Positions 16,532 through 25,867 of a stretch of DNA of 64,000 nt are shown in pieces (the stretch's first letter is position 1; each line of letters starts with the position of its first letter). The DNA is taken from NCBI GenBank assembly GCA_964344685.1, contig CAYFOK010000005.1, positions 62,001 through 126,000 of the forward strand, in the 5' to 3' direction. Below the pieces are notes generated by a model. The model was given only the letters and a program-made list of their open reading frames with translations. It was not told the DNA's origin and searched no databases. A program made the position numbers and the translations under genes. The DNA is from Scalindua sp964344685 (GTDB taxonomy: Bacteria > Planctomycetota > Brocadiia > Brocadiales > Scalinduaceae).

Positions 16532-17179
16532 TTAAATTGACACAGACACAGCGCCTATGGGGATAAGCAGCTCCTGGCCAATCGTTAATGAGTCCGGATC
16601 TGACATCTTGTTTCTGTTTGCCTGGTATATTTTTTCCCACTTTGACTCATCATTGTAGTACTTCTTTGCCAATTTGTAAAGACTGTCATTAGCCCTTATC
16701 TTGTGAATGATGCTGCGATTATTGCTTGCTATGCCTGCTTTTCTGAGCTCCGCCTGAATTATTAAGTCAAGTGACTCCTTATCCTCCTTTTTTAATTCGG
16801 GAGAATCACTCTTCATATCCACGGCATTCGTTAATGACAGGTAATAGGAAGTATAATCTGTGGGCACATTACTGTATAAAACCGGTCTATTCAGCATTTC
16901 AATGTTGAATTCTTCTATAATTCGCTGTTCTTCGACAAAATACCCTACAGGAATAGCATTCTCAACTGCGCTTGCGATACCGGGATTCAGCTGGCTGTTG
17001 TAGCTGTAAAATTCATTTGTACACCCATCTTCATCAAACACGCTTAAACAGCTCTCAAGTGCGGATAAGTAAGGTACAATTCTCTTTTGCACTTCCGAAG
17101 ATCTTATAAAATGGAGTATACCTGTAACGGCAAAAGCGGTAAATACAATAAACATTAAAAATATTTTATCTCTCTTCAT
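16532..17179 (-). CDS. Membrane-anchored LysM-domain protein
   Basis: 215 residues. One N-terminal transmembrane segment (IFLMFIVFTAFAVTGILHFI) anchors a periplasmic region; the C-terminal 50 residues are a LysM motif (HKIRANDSLYKLAKKYYNDE, then WEKIYQANRNKM, DPDSLTIGQELLIP). LysM binds peptidoglycan N-acetylglucosamine glycans. The middle, about residues 40-160, is not recognised. A strong GGAGGGAAGAG ribosome site sits directly before the ATG. The gene stands alone between two long spacers. Confidence 0.8.
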   Translation of the reverse strand: MKRDKIFLMFIVFTAFAVTGILHFIRSSEVQKRIVPYLSALESCLSVFDEDGCTNEFYSYNSQLNPGIASAVENAIPVGYFVEEQRIIEEFNIEMLNRPVLYSNVPTDYTSYYLSLTNAVDMKSDSPELKKEDKESLDLIIQAELRKAGIASNNRSIIHKIRANDSLYKLAKKYYNDESKWEKIYQANRNKMSDPDSLTIGQELLIPIGAVSVSI

Positions 17180-17681
17180 CTCTTCCCTCCAGTCTCTACA
17201 AATCCATTACTGCTTAACATAAAAGCCTTCCATGGCTACAGTAATGTATGGCAAAGTCTATGCCACTGAATAATTATTTTTAAATTATTTTCAATTGCTG
17301 TAAGTCGTTAGTTCGCAACGATAATTTGACAGGCTTTCATTAATTAAATTTACGACTGTGGCTTTGTAAGGAATAGCTGTAGAAAAATAATACAGTGGTA
17401 TTACCAAAATGACTCAATTTGATTATTATTACAACGCGATCTCTTTCGTTTGCGGGTGATGGAGAACTTGCATTTATGTGCCAACCTGGAGGTGTGCAAA
17501 GTGTGCCATGACACACTTTAATTCTGTTTTGTTATCGATTACTCTTCAAACTTTAAAACTGTCTGATATGATCTTGATGCATTACGTTAACTGGGATGTC
17601 TATTACAAACTAACTGCATTTTATATAACTACCTTTATTAAATCAAATACAGTAACGATTTTCCTCCAAAAGGTTCTGTTT
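17180..17681. other. Intergenic region, no gene recognised
   Basis: 502 bases between the LysM gene and the DUF1566 gene. An open plus-strand frame enters it from 17478 but runs antisense through the low-complexity tail of the DUF1566 gene and shows no family. I see no RNA gene, strong terminator or recognised repeat here. Confidence 0.4.
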
Positions 17682-18488
17682 CTACTGGGCTTCAGTAGTA
17701 TCAGTAACTCCAATGGTTTCTGTCACTTCGGTGGTTTCAACTTCTGCAGTGTCTTTAGTGGCTTCATTAGCTTCTGCAACATCTACAGATTCTGAAGTTT
17801 TGGCGACGTCTACGGCTTGAGCGACTTCATTTACCTTAGCAGCTTCAATGACTTCTGTGGTTTCAACTTCTCCAGTGTCTTTAGCGGCTTCATTAGCTTC
17901 TGCAATTTCTTTAACTCCAGTGGATTCAGTAACAGGTACATCTACTACATCACGAACTGCCCAGGCCTGGCGATTATCTTCTTTAGAACAGATCTGCTGA
18001 AAGCTGTGACTATATTTCCTCTTAAAGTTACCGAAGTTTACAATAAATACAGAGGATTCATCATGTTTCGTTTCTGTCCAGAATACGTTGCTATGTGTAT
18101 CACTCATCTTAAATGTATCCAGGTTATTCAGGTTTGCCAGTTCAGAGTAGTATAAATCACCCAATTCACCCTCAACAGTTACCCCGTTAGTAGTGGTCCC
18201 GGGAGTTCTGGGAAGACGCCAGTCACTATAGCCTGCAAATTCAAGATTTTCAGCCCAGAGTCTGGCTTCACTCCAGTTCATACTGTTTTCCGGTATACCC
18301 GAATCTCCTGCCAATAATGTATCCTGAGTCCACATTAGTTTTGTACCGTCACTTCTTATTTGGGTAATAGTACCATCACCATTGTCAATGAGATCGGCAC
18401 AAGAGTCTAAGGTAATAACAAAAGCCAACGAAATCGCACATACAGACAACAAAAAGGTCCTTACCATTTTAAACTCGATTCTGATCAA
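17682..18488 (-). CDS. Exported DUF1566 (Lcl-type) protein with Glu/Ala/Val/Thr-rich repeat tail
   Basis: 268 residues. A signal peptide (TFLLSVCAISLAFVITLDSC) leads into a DUF1566-type domain: LIDNGDGTITQ, a LMWTQ strand, NWSEARLWAENLEFAGYSDW then RLP, and a late AWAVRDV strand. This C-type-lectin-related fold occurs in adhesins and lipoproteins. From about residue 183 the protein becomes a degenerate tail rich in E, A, V, T and K, with AEANEAAKDTGEVETTEV repeated as AEANEATKDTAEVETTEV 42 residues later. The tail may be a flexible spacer. Inner ATG at 18467 is an alternative start. Confidence 0.7.
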   Translation of the reverse strand: MIRIEFKMVRTFLLSVCAISLAFVITLDSCADLIDNGDGTITQIRSDGTKLMWTQDTLLAGDSGIPENSMNWSEARLWAENLEFAGYSDWRLPRTPGTTTNGVTVEGELGDLYYSELANLNNLDTFKMSDTHSNVFWTETKHDESSVFIVNFGNFKRKYSHSFQQICSKEDNRQAWAVRDVVDVPVTESTGVKEIAEANEAAKDTGEVETTEVIEAAKVNEVAQAVDVAKTSESVDVAEANEATKDTAEVETTEVTETIGVTDTTEAQ

Positions 18489-18540
18489 TTTATTTTAATC
18501 TCCCAAACAGGGTTTCACTCCAATTAGACATAGGGTACAA

Positions 18541-18575
18541 TAAAAAAAACCCTTGTCATCCATGTTCCGGACAAT
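18541..18575 (-). terminator. Possible intrinsic terminator after the repeat-helix gene
   Basis: On the minus strand, TTGTC and GACAA arms flank a loop, and a run of eight T follows (GGGTTTTTTTTATT). The stem is only about 5 pairs, so this is weak. It lies between the end of the 18.8-19.3 kb gene and the start of the DUF1566 gene. Confidence 0.3.
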
Positions 18576-18754
18576 ACAAGAGCATATATAAAATAGGTAT
18601 TTAAAATTTTCCTTGATAGAACAATGTTTGCAATACTACACACCGTCAAACGACATTCCTGAAAAAAATGATGCCTTTGTGACAGATAGATATACGGATA
18701 CCAGCGTTTTTATCGATGGCACTCAAAGTCCTATATCAGGGCCATCTATTTGCT

Positions 18755-19336
18755 CTAATCTACATCACTGCTTCTCTCTTTCTTCTTTTTAGCGGCCTTT
18801 TCAGCTTTTCGTTTAGCTTTACGTGCCTCCTTCTCTGCCCTTTTTGCTTCTTTCTTTGCTCTTCTCTCCGCTTTACGCAATTCTTTTTCAGACGACCTTC
18901 TAAGCTTCTCTGCTTCACGTTTAATTTCACGTTCAGCATTTCTTGCCGCCCGTTCCGACTTGCTTAATTCTCTCTCTTCCTCCCTTTCAACTTTTCTCGC
19001 TTTGCGTTCAAGTTCTCGTTCTGCTTTTTTTGCTGCCTGTTCTGCTTTGAATAATTCTTTCTCTCTCTCTCTCCTAAGTCTCTCAGCTTCACGTTCAATT
19101 TCCAGTTCAGCCTGTTGTGCTTCATACTCTGCTTTTCGTAATTCTTTCTCTTTCTCTCTCTCAAGCCTTTCTGCTTCGAGTTCAGTCTCCCGCTCAGCCT
19201 TTTTTACTTCATGTTCTGCCTGTTTTGTCTCAAGTTTTGTCTCAACTAATTCCGGCTTGTCGGCAATTGCATAACCTGTAATCAGAAAAAGACAGGGCAA
19301 ACATATTGTGACTATTCCTGATATCTTCTTGCTCAT
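18755..19336 (-). CDS. Exported long charged helical protein with 29-residue repeats
   Basis: 193 residues. A signal peptide (IVTICLPCLFLITGYAIADK) is followed by an almost pure Glu/Lys/Arg/Ala helix. Four tandem units of 29-30 residues can be laid out from about residue 48: each runs ER-x-L/I-E-x-EAERL-x-RE-x-EKEL-x-KAE-x-AA-x-xA, for example ELEIEREAERLRREREKELF then KAEQAAKKA. The last unit passes into a KAEKAAKKK basic tail. Such sequences form single alpha-helices or coiled coils and may span the periplasm or bind surfaces. No family is recognised. AGGAG precedes the ATG. Confidence 0.65.
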   Translation of the reverse strand: MSKKISGIVTICLPCLFLITGYAIADKPELVETKLETKQAEHEVKKAERETELEAERLEREKEKELRKAEYEAQQAELEIEREAERLRREREKELFKAEQAAKKAERELERKARKVEREEERELSKSERAARNAEREIKREAEKLRRSSEKELRKAERRAKKEAKRAEKEARKAKRKAEKAAKKKKERSSDVD

Positions 19337-19428
19337 AATCTCGATATCTCCTCTTTATTGAATGTCAGCAAAAATTAATAGATCAGGTTATTATCTCACA
19401 GGTCTATAAATAATCAAGCATTAAAGGA

Positions 19429-19866
19429 CTACTGCTCTTCACGAAGAGCAGTGCCGGAGTTCAGCAGCTCAGGAGCATTTTCAAACGTGACATACTCAAC
19501 CGGCTCATCATACGGATTGTGGAGCTGATGCCATGCCCAAACAGGAACTTCAAAAACATCACCAGCTTCATATTCCAATTTATTACCCTCTATTAATACA
19601 AACCCTTTTCCCTTAGTAATAACAGAAATTGCGTGGTACGTGTGCCGGTGCATCCTTCCGTGAGAATTGGGTGTTATTCCGGCAAAGGTAACACTATACT
19701 TCAATGACGGCAAGTCAGCCATCGCAATAGGGTGCTCTCTCTCCGCAGAAAACGCTTTGTCCTCTCCGGTCTCTCTTACCTGTCTATGGATATATTTCTC
19801 TACATCAGTCGTAATATGGGGTTTCAGGTTCGATGGAACCTTTGGGAAATCCTTAGCCGTATACAT
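19429..19866 (-). CDS. Cupin-domain protein
   Basis: A 145-residue single-cupin protein. The two cupin motifs are visible: motif 1 around GRMHRHTYHAISVITKGKG (metal-ligand histidines) and motif 2 around GDVFEVPVWAWHQLHN. VLIEGNKLEYEAGDVFEVP is the usual intermotif strand. The resemblance is to gentisate 1,2-dioxygenase-like and related small metal cupins; substrate unknown. A strong GGGAGGAG ribosome site precedes the ATG. No catabolic partner genes lie nearby. Confidence 0.8.
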   Translation of the reverse strand: MYTAKDFPKVPSNLKPHITTDVEKYIHRQVRETGEDKAFSAEREHPIAMADLPSLKYSVTFAGITPNSHGRMHRHTYHAISVITKGKGFVLIEGNKLEYEAGDVFEVPVWAWHQLHNPYDEPVEYVTFENAPELLNSGTALREEQ

Positions 19867-20116
19867 ATAACTCCTCCCTTTCTAAATCTGTTCTAAAATA
19901 GGTCTGCTTCATTTATCTCTAATAGACAATAGTGCCTAAACAACAATCATTACATATTCCATAATATGTTTCAATAAAAATATTGGGTATTTGAGAGTAT
20001 TGTTTTTTGTCATTTCCACCATTTCATCTATCGTTTAATCAGACTGCTTTCGCAGCTGATTTTTTAACTTAAAATAAATTTGTGCAATATGTGTCAAATT
20101 CCTTCTTTTTAGTTAA

Positions 20117-20806
20117 TCAAACAAAGATAATACAACCGCCGTCATACAAAAACCCGTCAGATAGATTTACTATATCTAAATCAAGGTTTAACAGGTATTC
20201 TGTTAATCTCTGTCCGTCAGCATGCAGCTCAACGTTTCCATTAAAAAATATTTTCTTACCACATAAACCGACAGCACCTCCGATAAAGCCGTTTTTATGA
20301 TCCTTTATGATTATCTCTTCTGGATCAAAATAGAAGCAGGAAAGCCCCTTTTGTAGAAACACATTTTCTATGCCCCTGTCAGACGTCAGGTAGTTGTTTT
20401 CAGATAGCTGCACCAGGCTGCACCTTGTATAAGCTTGAGGCAATGAAATGAACTCTTTGTCCTTATTAATTTCTAAAATTGCAGGATCGGTAAATCCAGG
20501 TTTGTGAAAAAGGTATTGGGATGTACTCAGACAGTTGTATTGAACGCTGTTTTCATGTTCACATCCAACATCCCTTTCTCCTTTGAGATAGGCAATGTTG
20601 TGTCTGTCAAAGAACGCAAACAGCTCAAACGGTGCATTTGGAGCAACCACCAACCGGTCCCTGTGCTGATATATAAAAATATCCGGGTGTCCGGAGATAG
20701 AGTTGCCGGTTATCCCGTCTGTTTCAAACGTGAAAATGTCCGTAACATACTTTTTTAAATTATTAATAGACAGACTTGAAGACCTGGAGTCAATTATAGC
20801 AATCAT
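20117..20806 (-). CDS. Putative GME-fold (pentein-like) protein paired with a radical SAM gene
   Basis: 229 residues with no certain family. Layout: MIAIIDSRSSSLSINNLKKY, ISGHPDIFIYQHRDRLVVAPN, YLKGERDVGCEHENSVQYNC, a Cys-containing DRGIENVFLQKGLSCFYFDPE, FIGGAVGLCGKKIFFNGNVE and LSDGFLYDGGCIIFV. The order of short beta strands, the late FIGGA segment and the terminal Gly-Gly-Cys recall the guanidino-modifying (pentein) fold and the DUF6873 group, from memory and not checked. It starts on the base after the radical SAM stop codon, so the two are very likely translationally coupled. Confidence 0.5.
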   Translation of the reverse strand: MIAIIDSRSSSLSINNLKKYVTDIFTFETDGITGNSISGHPDIFIYQHRDRLVVAPNAPFELFAFFDRHNIAYLKGERDVGCEHENSVQYNCLSTSQYLFHKPGFTDPAILEINKDKEFISLPQAYTRCSLVQLSENNYLTSDRGIENVFLQKGLSCFYFDPEEIIIKDHKNGFIGGAVGLCGKKIFFNGNVELHADGQRLTEYLLNLDLDIVNLSDGFLYDGGCIIFV

Positions 20807-21814
20807 TTATCCGATATTTAGCTGGTATTTAGAAAATGAAGAATTGCGTTCAAAACGAACATTGAAACCTTGTGATTTAAAGTGTTCTTTATTGGATTTC
20901 CTGTACCCTATCGCATAATGTATCTGTCTATCGGATACGGTTATTTTAAACTTTTTCGATGGACTTGAGTCAATACTCTGCAGTTCAGCGTCAATTATCT
21001 CCTTCCAGATTTGTGTCATCACCATCTCTTTGAAAGAGGGATGAAACGGTCCGGCAATCAAGGATCTTCCGGAAACCAACTCCTCAGATGGATGCAATCC
21101 CATTCTTATAACAGACACATTGTTCTTCTCAAATATGTGAACAATATCCTTTGTCCACTCCACTGCCTCTTCAAGTGTTAATGGTGTATATTCCCCTTTT
21201 TTATATAATCTCTCCAGTGATGTATGTTTCACAACAATTGCAGGATAGATTCGAGTATTACCGGCTCCTAGCGAGACGATATCATTTGCTGTCTGAATTG
21301 ATCTTTCATAACTGTCTCCCGGTAATCCGATCATCATCTGAAGTCCCAGTTGAAAACCATATTTATAAATAAGATTAGATGCATCTCTTATATCTTCAAA
21401 AGTGTGTCCACGACCTGACCTCTTTAAAACTTCCGGATTGGTAGATTGCACACCCAACTCAATAGCCGTCACTCCATATTTATTGAGTAACTGAAGAACA
21501 GCACCATTAATATAATCTGGCCTTGTGGAGATCCTGATTCCGGACACATTCCCGATGTCAACAAAACTGTTGGCCTCCTTCAGATATTGTTCCTGCAGAT
21601 CTGTAGGCAGACCTGTGAAACTCCCTCCAAAAAAAGCGATATTGACCGTTCTGTTTTCTGGAATTGTTTCAATATACCGATCTACAATACTCTTTATTTC
21701 TTCCGGCTGAGGGATTGAGCCTGTTCCGATTATTTTCTGCTGATTACAGAATACACATTGATGCGGACAAGACAACTCAGGGATAAATATTGGTATGTTA
21801 GAATGCTTTTTCAT
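20807..21814 (-). CDS. Radical SAM protein of the Elp3/YhcC-like class
   Basis: 335 residues. The N-terminus FIPELSCPHQCVFCNQQKII carries the C-x3-C-x2-C cluster motif, followed by the SAM-side NIAFFGGSFTGLP, then GIRISTRPDYI, ELGVQSTNPEVLKRSGRGH and LGLQMMIGLPGDS, the Elp3-type sequence blocks. The Elp3 acetyltransferase domain is absent; only about 90 residues follow the barrel, including YPAIVVKHTSLERLY. YhcC-like enzymes are related but their substrates are unknown. It is transcribed with the GME-like partner described above. Confidence 0.82.
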   Translation of the reverse strand: MKKHSNIPIFIPELSCPHQCVFCNQQKIIGTGSIPQPEEIKSIVDRYIETIPENRTVNIAFFGGSFTGLPTDLQEQYLKEANSFVDIGNVSGIRISTRPDYINGAVLQLLNKYGVTAIELGVQSTNPEVLKRSGRGHTFEDIRDASNLIYKYGFQLGLQMMIGLPGDSYERSIQTANDIVSLGAGNTRIYPAIVVKHTSLERLYKKGEYTPLTLEEAVEWTKDIVHIFEKNNVSVIRMGLHPSEELVSGRSLIAGPFHPSFKEMVMTQIWKEIIDAELQSIDSSPSKKFKITVSDRQIHYAIGYRKSNKEHFKSQGFNVRFERNSSFSKYQLNIG

Positions 21815-22009
21815 GTTATCACCTAAAGAGTAATGATGAGTATAATAACAAAATTTGGATGTGAATGGGTAGCAAATTTAATCTCTGCAGATACTTTATC
21901 AGCACTATACTAACCATATATAAAAAAACATGTAAGGTAAAACTTGATAAAACAGGTGAATTCCTGTACTGTTTTATTTAATTTTAATACACCGTTGATC
22001 TTGCATTAC

Positions 22010-22528
22010 ATGAAAAGAGATAGGCATACATTTAACTGGATTATAGCCACGTGGTTTGGCTCAGGACTTTTACCAAAAGCTCCGGGAACATGGGGAAGTC
22101 TGGCTGCTATTCCTTTTGTATATTTAATTTCTATATATTCCTGCCCCTATGCCCTGATAGCAGGTATCGCAGCAATGTTCTTCATTGGTATTTGGGTATC
22201 TGACAATATTGAAGATAGTGCTCAAGTAAAAGATCCCGGGTTTATTGTTGTTGATGAAGTGGTAGGTCAATGGATAGCACTGCTTCCTTTACCGTTTCTA
22301 TATACCTTAGTCAACCCAAATTCATTTTGGCTGTTTTCTATCCCAGTTGCAGCAGTAGCATTCCTTACTTTCCGTATCTTTGATATTTGGAAACCATGGC
22401 CTATTAAATTTGCAGATCAGAATGTTACCGGCGGCTATGGCATTATGCTGGACGATGTAATTGCTGGAATGTACGCTCTTATAGTGACCTCTACAGTTAC
22501 AGCAGGAATGACCGTGATTTTCTTATGA
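22010..22528 (+). CDS. pgpA: Phosphatidylglycerophosphatase A PgpA
   Basis: PgpA dephosphorylates phosphatidylglycerophosphate at the inner membrane. Signature near the start: IIATWFGSGLLPKAPGTWGS, then IWVSDNIEDSAQVKDPGFIV and VVDEVVGQWIALLPLP, then IFDIWKPWPIKFADQ and GGYGIMLDDVIAGMYA, with membrane helices between. I chose the ATG at 22010 (MKRDRHTFNW) because family members start about 15 residues before the first motif; the frame is open to a TTG at 21944. Confidence 0.93.
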   Translation: MKRDRHTFNWIIATWFGSGLLPKAPGTWGSLAAIPFVYLISIYSCPYALIAGIAAMFFIGIWVSDNIEDSAQVKDPGFIVVDEVVGQWIALLPLPFLYTLVNPNSFWLFSIPVAAVAFLTFRIFDIWKPWPIKFADQNVTGGYGIMLDDVIAGMYALIVTSTVTAGMTVIFL

Positions 22529-22611
22529 TAAACAGAGTAAAGATAAATAATCATCCACAACATAGATCGCAAAGAATTTATTGAATAAACTTTAGCTTGA
22601 AAGGAGTACCT

Positions 22612-23544
22612 ATGAAAGTACTGCAAGCCTATTTTATGTTATTAACATTTCCTGCCATCTTCTTTCTAACGACGGCATCAGTGACAGCAGCATCTGAACC
22701 ATCCGGCAATGTAGAACTGAAAGCGATGATCAGTGAATTGGAGAACAAGGTTGCTGTTGAAAATGAACGTCTGGCTGCGCAATCTAAATTTTTAGAAGAA
22801 CTGCGCGATTTAATTGCAAAATATAAATCGCGTATAAAGGAGCTGTTTTTTTCTGATAATTTCAAAGATGGTGATTATACCAATAGTCCTGAATGGATCG
22901 TTAAATCCGGCAGTTTTTTTGTTAACGAAGCGGGCCAACTGTCAAATACTGTTACTGCCAAATTTGTAGAACCTAGAGAGAGACCAGGAAAGGATAAATC
23001 ATTTGAGAAAGAGGCAATTGGTCTTGTTCTTGATGGTATTTTTGGCAATAAAAAAGAGGCAGAGCCGGAGAGAAAATCCGAGCGCCCTGCACAGGTTATT
23101 CAGCCTGCAGCCATATACTCGAAAGCAAGCATCACCCCTGATTTTGAAATCGATATAGAATTCGTTTCCAAATCTGAAATGGGTGAAATGGAAATTGTTC
23201 TGCTGGGCACAGAGAACCTGACTCCTCGCTATCGTCTTAATTATAAGAAAAATGGATCACAGGACCGTCCGATAGAAATAATACGTGAAAACAAAGGAAG
23301 AAAATTTATTATTGAAGCTTCCACAAAATTTCCACAGATAGATGACGGCAGGCTGCATAAAATTAAGTGGGTAAGGTACAGAGACGGTGTTATGAATGTC
23401 TTTATTGACGATGATATCGTCCTTGATACACACGAGGTTTATTTTAAAAACAGATTCACAGGTATAGAAATCCAGAATAACGGCGGCACTTATCAATGGG
23501 CATCTATTGAAATATATAAAGCTTCTGAGCAACTGCAGGATTAG
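22612..23544 (+). CDS. Exported protein with concanavalin/LamG-like domain, unknown function
   Basis: 310 residues. A signal peptide (YFMLLTFPAIFFLTTASVTA) is followed by a short coiled coil (about residues 33-78, ISELENKVAVENERLAAQ) and then a beta-rich domain: FFSDNFKDGDYTNSPEWIV, ..., FEIDIEFVSKSEMGEMEIVL, YRLNYKKNG, LHKIKWVRYRDGVMNVFIDD, FTGIEIQNNGGTYQWASIEI. That order matches jelly-roll (LamG/DUF1080-like) domains. A lysine/glutamate-rich insertion lies in the middle (about 120-160). AAGGAG sits 5 bases before the ATG at 22612, which decides the start. Ends 9 bases before the kinase gene. Confidence 0.65.
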   Translation: MKVLQAYFMLLTFPAIFFLTTASVTAASEPSGNVELKAMISELENKVAVENERLAAQSKFLEELRDLIAKYKSRIKELFFSDNFKDGDYTNSPEWIVKSGSFFVNEAGQLSNTVTAKFVEPRERPGKDKSFEKEAIGLVLDGIFGNKKEAEPERKSERPAQVIQPAAIYSKASITPDFEIDIEFVSKSEMGEMEIVLLGTENLTPRYRLNYKKNGSQDRPIEIIRENKGRKFIIEASTKFPQIDDGRLHKIKWVRYRDGVMNVFIDDDIVLDTHEVYFKNRFTGIEIQNNGGTYQWASIEIYKASEQLQD

Positions 23545-23553
23545 GATATAAAA

Positions 23554-25320
23554 ATGCGGTGTTTTGTTAATAGTATTAGTGCCTGTGCAACTGAGGCTCT
23601 GGAAGGAGTCGCGCACGGATCTTTTGGCAACCTGGTATTGGTACGTAATAAGAATGTTATTCTGATCAATCCGTCGAAGAATCTAAATCGAAACAATGTA
23701 GCCATAGTATGCGGTGGAGGCAGCGGTCATGAACCGGCACATTCGTCTTTTGTTAATCACCAAATGCTGTCAGCAGCCATTTGCGGTGATGTATTTGCAT
23801 CTCCAGGTGTCGGTGCCATAGTAGATGGAATTCGTACCCTTGTCAGCTGCAATGAACACTCTCCAAAAGCGGTCCTGCTGATTATTAAAAATTACACGGG
23901 AGATAGAATAAATTTTGGAATGGCCAGTGAAATCCTCTCCTCTGAAGGCATCTTATTAAAGAAACTGATTGTAGCGGATGATGTTTCCATTCCCGACATC
24001 AAAGATCGTAGAGGTGTTGCCGGTACTGTACTGGTATATAAAATTGCAGGAGCACTTGCATCTCAACAACAATTTGATAGTTCTGACATTCTACAGCAGT
24101 TGGACAAAGTATATGAAATAGCAGAGAAAGTGAACAAGAATATCCATTCAATGGGATGTGCATTAAGTTCATGTCACAGACCGGATGGTTCTGCTATTTT
24201 TACCTTACCGGAAGGTGAAATGGAGATCGGCGTCGGGATACATGGAGAACGGGGAGTATCACGAATACCGGTACAGCCCAGCGATGAGATTGTTATAACT
24301 CTAATTGACAAAATTCTGACTGCTAAGCAGAAACACGAGACAGCAGATACCAGTAGCAAGAGGGTGGTTCTGCTGACTAACAATCTGGGATCTGTATCTG
24401 GATTAGAGATGGGAATTGTGCACAAAAAGGCTATGTCATATCTGAGTGAAAAAGGATACGAGGTATCCAGAGCCTATTGTGGGACATATATGACTTGTCT
24501 TGATATGAGAGGAATTTCACTGACCCTGCTGACGGTGGTTGATGATAGATTTCTGGATCTGCTTGATGTTGGCGGTGCTGACTTTACTAAAACCAACTGG
24601 AGACCAGACAGAGATTATTCTCCTTCACATTCATCAATATATATAGATGCCACAGAATCTCCGGATAATGATTTAGAGAGTGGCAATAGCGGGACAGATG
24701 ATATTGTAGATCAGGAATTCATGAGTATTATATATAAAGTATGCCAGGCCGGAATAGATGCCGCGGAAACTCTGAACAATTTAGATAGTGAGTGCGGAGA
24801 CGGTGATGCCGGTGAGACGCTATCCACAGCCTGTAAAGCCATAATGAATAATCTGCAATACTTCAGTATCAAGGATGTCAGTAAAGCGTTTAAACGAATT
24901 GCTCGTTGCTTGACTGATTCAGTAGGCGGTACGAGTGGGCCATTATATGCTGTATTCTTCATCCGTGCTGCCGCTGCATTCAATTCCAACAACAATAACA
25001 GAAACAGATGGAAATCTTTACAACACTGGATAATTGCAATTCAAAGCGGATTATCCGGTATAGAAGAGTTAGGAGGCTGTACCAGAGGAGACAGAACTTT
25101 ATTAGATGCGTTGTATCCTGTTCTCGACGAGCTGAAAAGAAGGAGTGCTGAGGAAGAGATCGGGATGGAACACCTGGTTCAGGCAGCACAGGATGGTGCT
25201 GAAAATACCTGTAATTTAGAAGCAAAGGTTGGCCGAACACGCTTTGTTAAAGGGAAAGGAGCTGGAAAAGTAGATCCCGGTGCTTATGCTGTCTATCTTC
25301 TGTTGAAAGCGCTTCTATAG
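23554..25320 (+). CDS. Fused dihydroxyacetone kinase (DhaK-DhaL), ATP type
   Basis: 588 residues in one chain. DhaK part (about 1-335): AIVCGGGSGHEPAHSSFV, AAICGDVFASPGVGAI, VLLIIKNYTGDRINFGMA, DRRGVAGTVLVYKIAGA and EIGVGIHGERGVSR, where His230 is the residue that forms a hemiaminal with dihydroxyacetone. DhaL part (about 388-586): DSECGDGDAGETL binds Mg-ATP, with DSVGGTSGPLYAVF and GCTRGDRTLLDAL. Fused enzymes use ATP directly instead of the PTS, and some release cyclic FMN from FAD. No PTS or glycerol gene is nearby. It follows the LamG-like gene by 9 bases, so it is probably cotranscribed. Confidence 0.93.
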   Translation: MRCFVNSISACATEALEGVAHGSFGNLVLVRNKNVILINPSKNLNRNNVAIVCGGGSGHEPAHSSFVNHQMLSAAICGDVFASPGVGAIVDGIRTLVSCNEHSPKAVLLIIKNYTGDRINFGMASEILSSEGILLKKLIVADDVSIPDIKDRRGVAGTVLVYKIAGALASQQQFDSSDILQQLDKVYEIAEKVNKNIHSMGCALSSCHRPDGSAIFTLPEGEMEIGVGIHGERGVSRIPVQPSDEIVITLIDKILTAKQKHETADTSSKRVVLLTNNLGSVSGLEMGIVHKKAMSYLSEKGYEVSRAYCGTYMTCLDMRGISLTLLTVVDDRFLDLLDVGGADFTKTNWRPDRDYSPSHSSIYIDATESPDNDLESGNSGTDDIVDQEFMSIIYKVCQAGIDAAETLNNLDSECGDGDAGETLSTACKAIMNNLQYFSIKDVSKAFKRIARCLTDSVGGTSGPLYAVFFIRAAAAFNSNNNNRNRWKSLQHWIIAIQSGLSGIEELGGCTRGDRTLLDALYPVLDELKRRSAEEEIGMEHLVQAAQDGAENTCNLEAKVGRTRFVKGKGAGKVDPGAYAVYLLLKALL

Positions 25321-25362
25321 TATCATCTGCACTGACAACCTTACATTCATGGTTATTTATTA

Positions 25363-25734
25363 TTAAGCTTCAGTAGGGTAACCAGCCTTGACCCATCCAC
25401 TGTAACCGCCGTCCATGGAGCATACATTTGTATAACCCATTTTCTGCAAATTATCAGCTGCTAAAGCGGAACGGAATCCTCCTCCACAGTATAGTATAAT
25501 TTCTGCATCTGTATTATCTATTTTCTTTTCTATGTCACGTTCGATAACCCCTTTACCAATATGTATGGCATTCGTTATATGCCCTTTATTCCATTCACTC
25601 TCCTCACGAACATCGACTAAGTAGAATTTATCTCCATGTTCAAATTTGTCATTGACCTGATGCACATCCGTTTCGCTAATACGTCCTCTGGCATCATCAA
25701 CGATGGACAAAAATCTTTTTGAATGGTCTTTCAT
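25363..25734 (-). CDS. Single-domain rhodanese-like protein
   Basis: 123 residues. The rhodanese fold is evident: FYLVDVREESEWNKGHITNA, IHIGKGVIERDIEKKI, then the active-site loop ILYCGGGFRSALAADNL with the catalytic Cys, and MDGGYSGWVKAGYP at the end. Rhodanese domains carry persulfide sulfur; the acceptor here is unknown. A strong AGGGAAACCACA leader precedes the ATG. Convergent with the dihydroxyacetone kinase gene. Confidence 0.9.
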   Translation of the reverse strand: MKDHSKRFLSIVDDARGRISETDVHQVNDKFEHGDKFYLVDVREESEWNKGHITNAIHIGKGVIERDIEKKIDNTDAEIILYCGGGFRSALAADNLQKMGYTNVCSMDGGYSGWVKAGYPTEA

Positions 25735-25867
25735 TGTGGTTTCCCTCCCGAGTATATCAGTAATTATTTGTGCTAAAGCAACAAGTAGTTGTCTATTTTA
25801 ATTCAAATCCAGATAAGTCAATAAAAAACCTATATCAATAAATAATATTTTTGATGGATGTTTTGAA

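Noticed and set aside
17478..17795. Plus-strand open frame of 105 residues
   Set aside because: It is antisense to the repetitive tail of the DUF1566 gene, has no family, and its composition is explained by that overlap.
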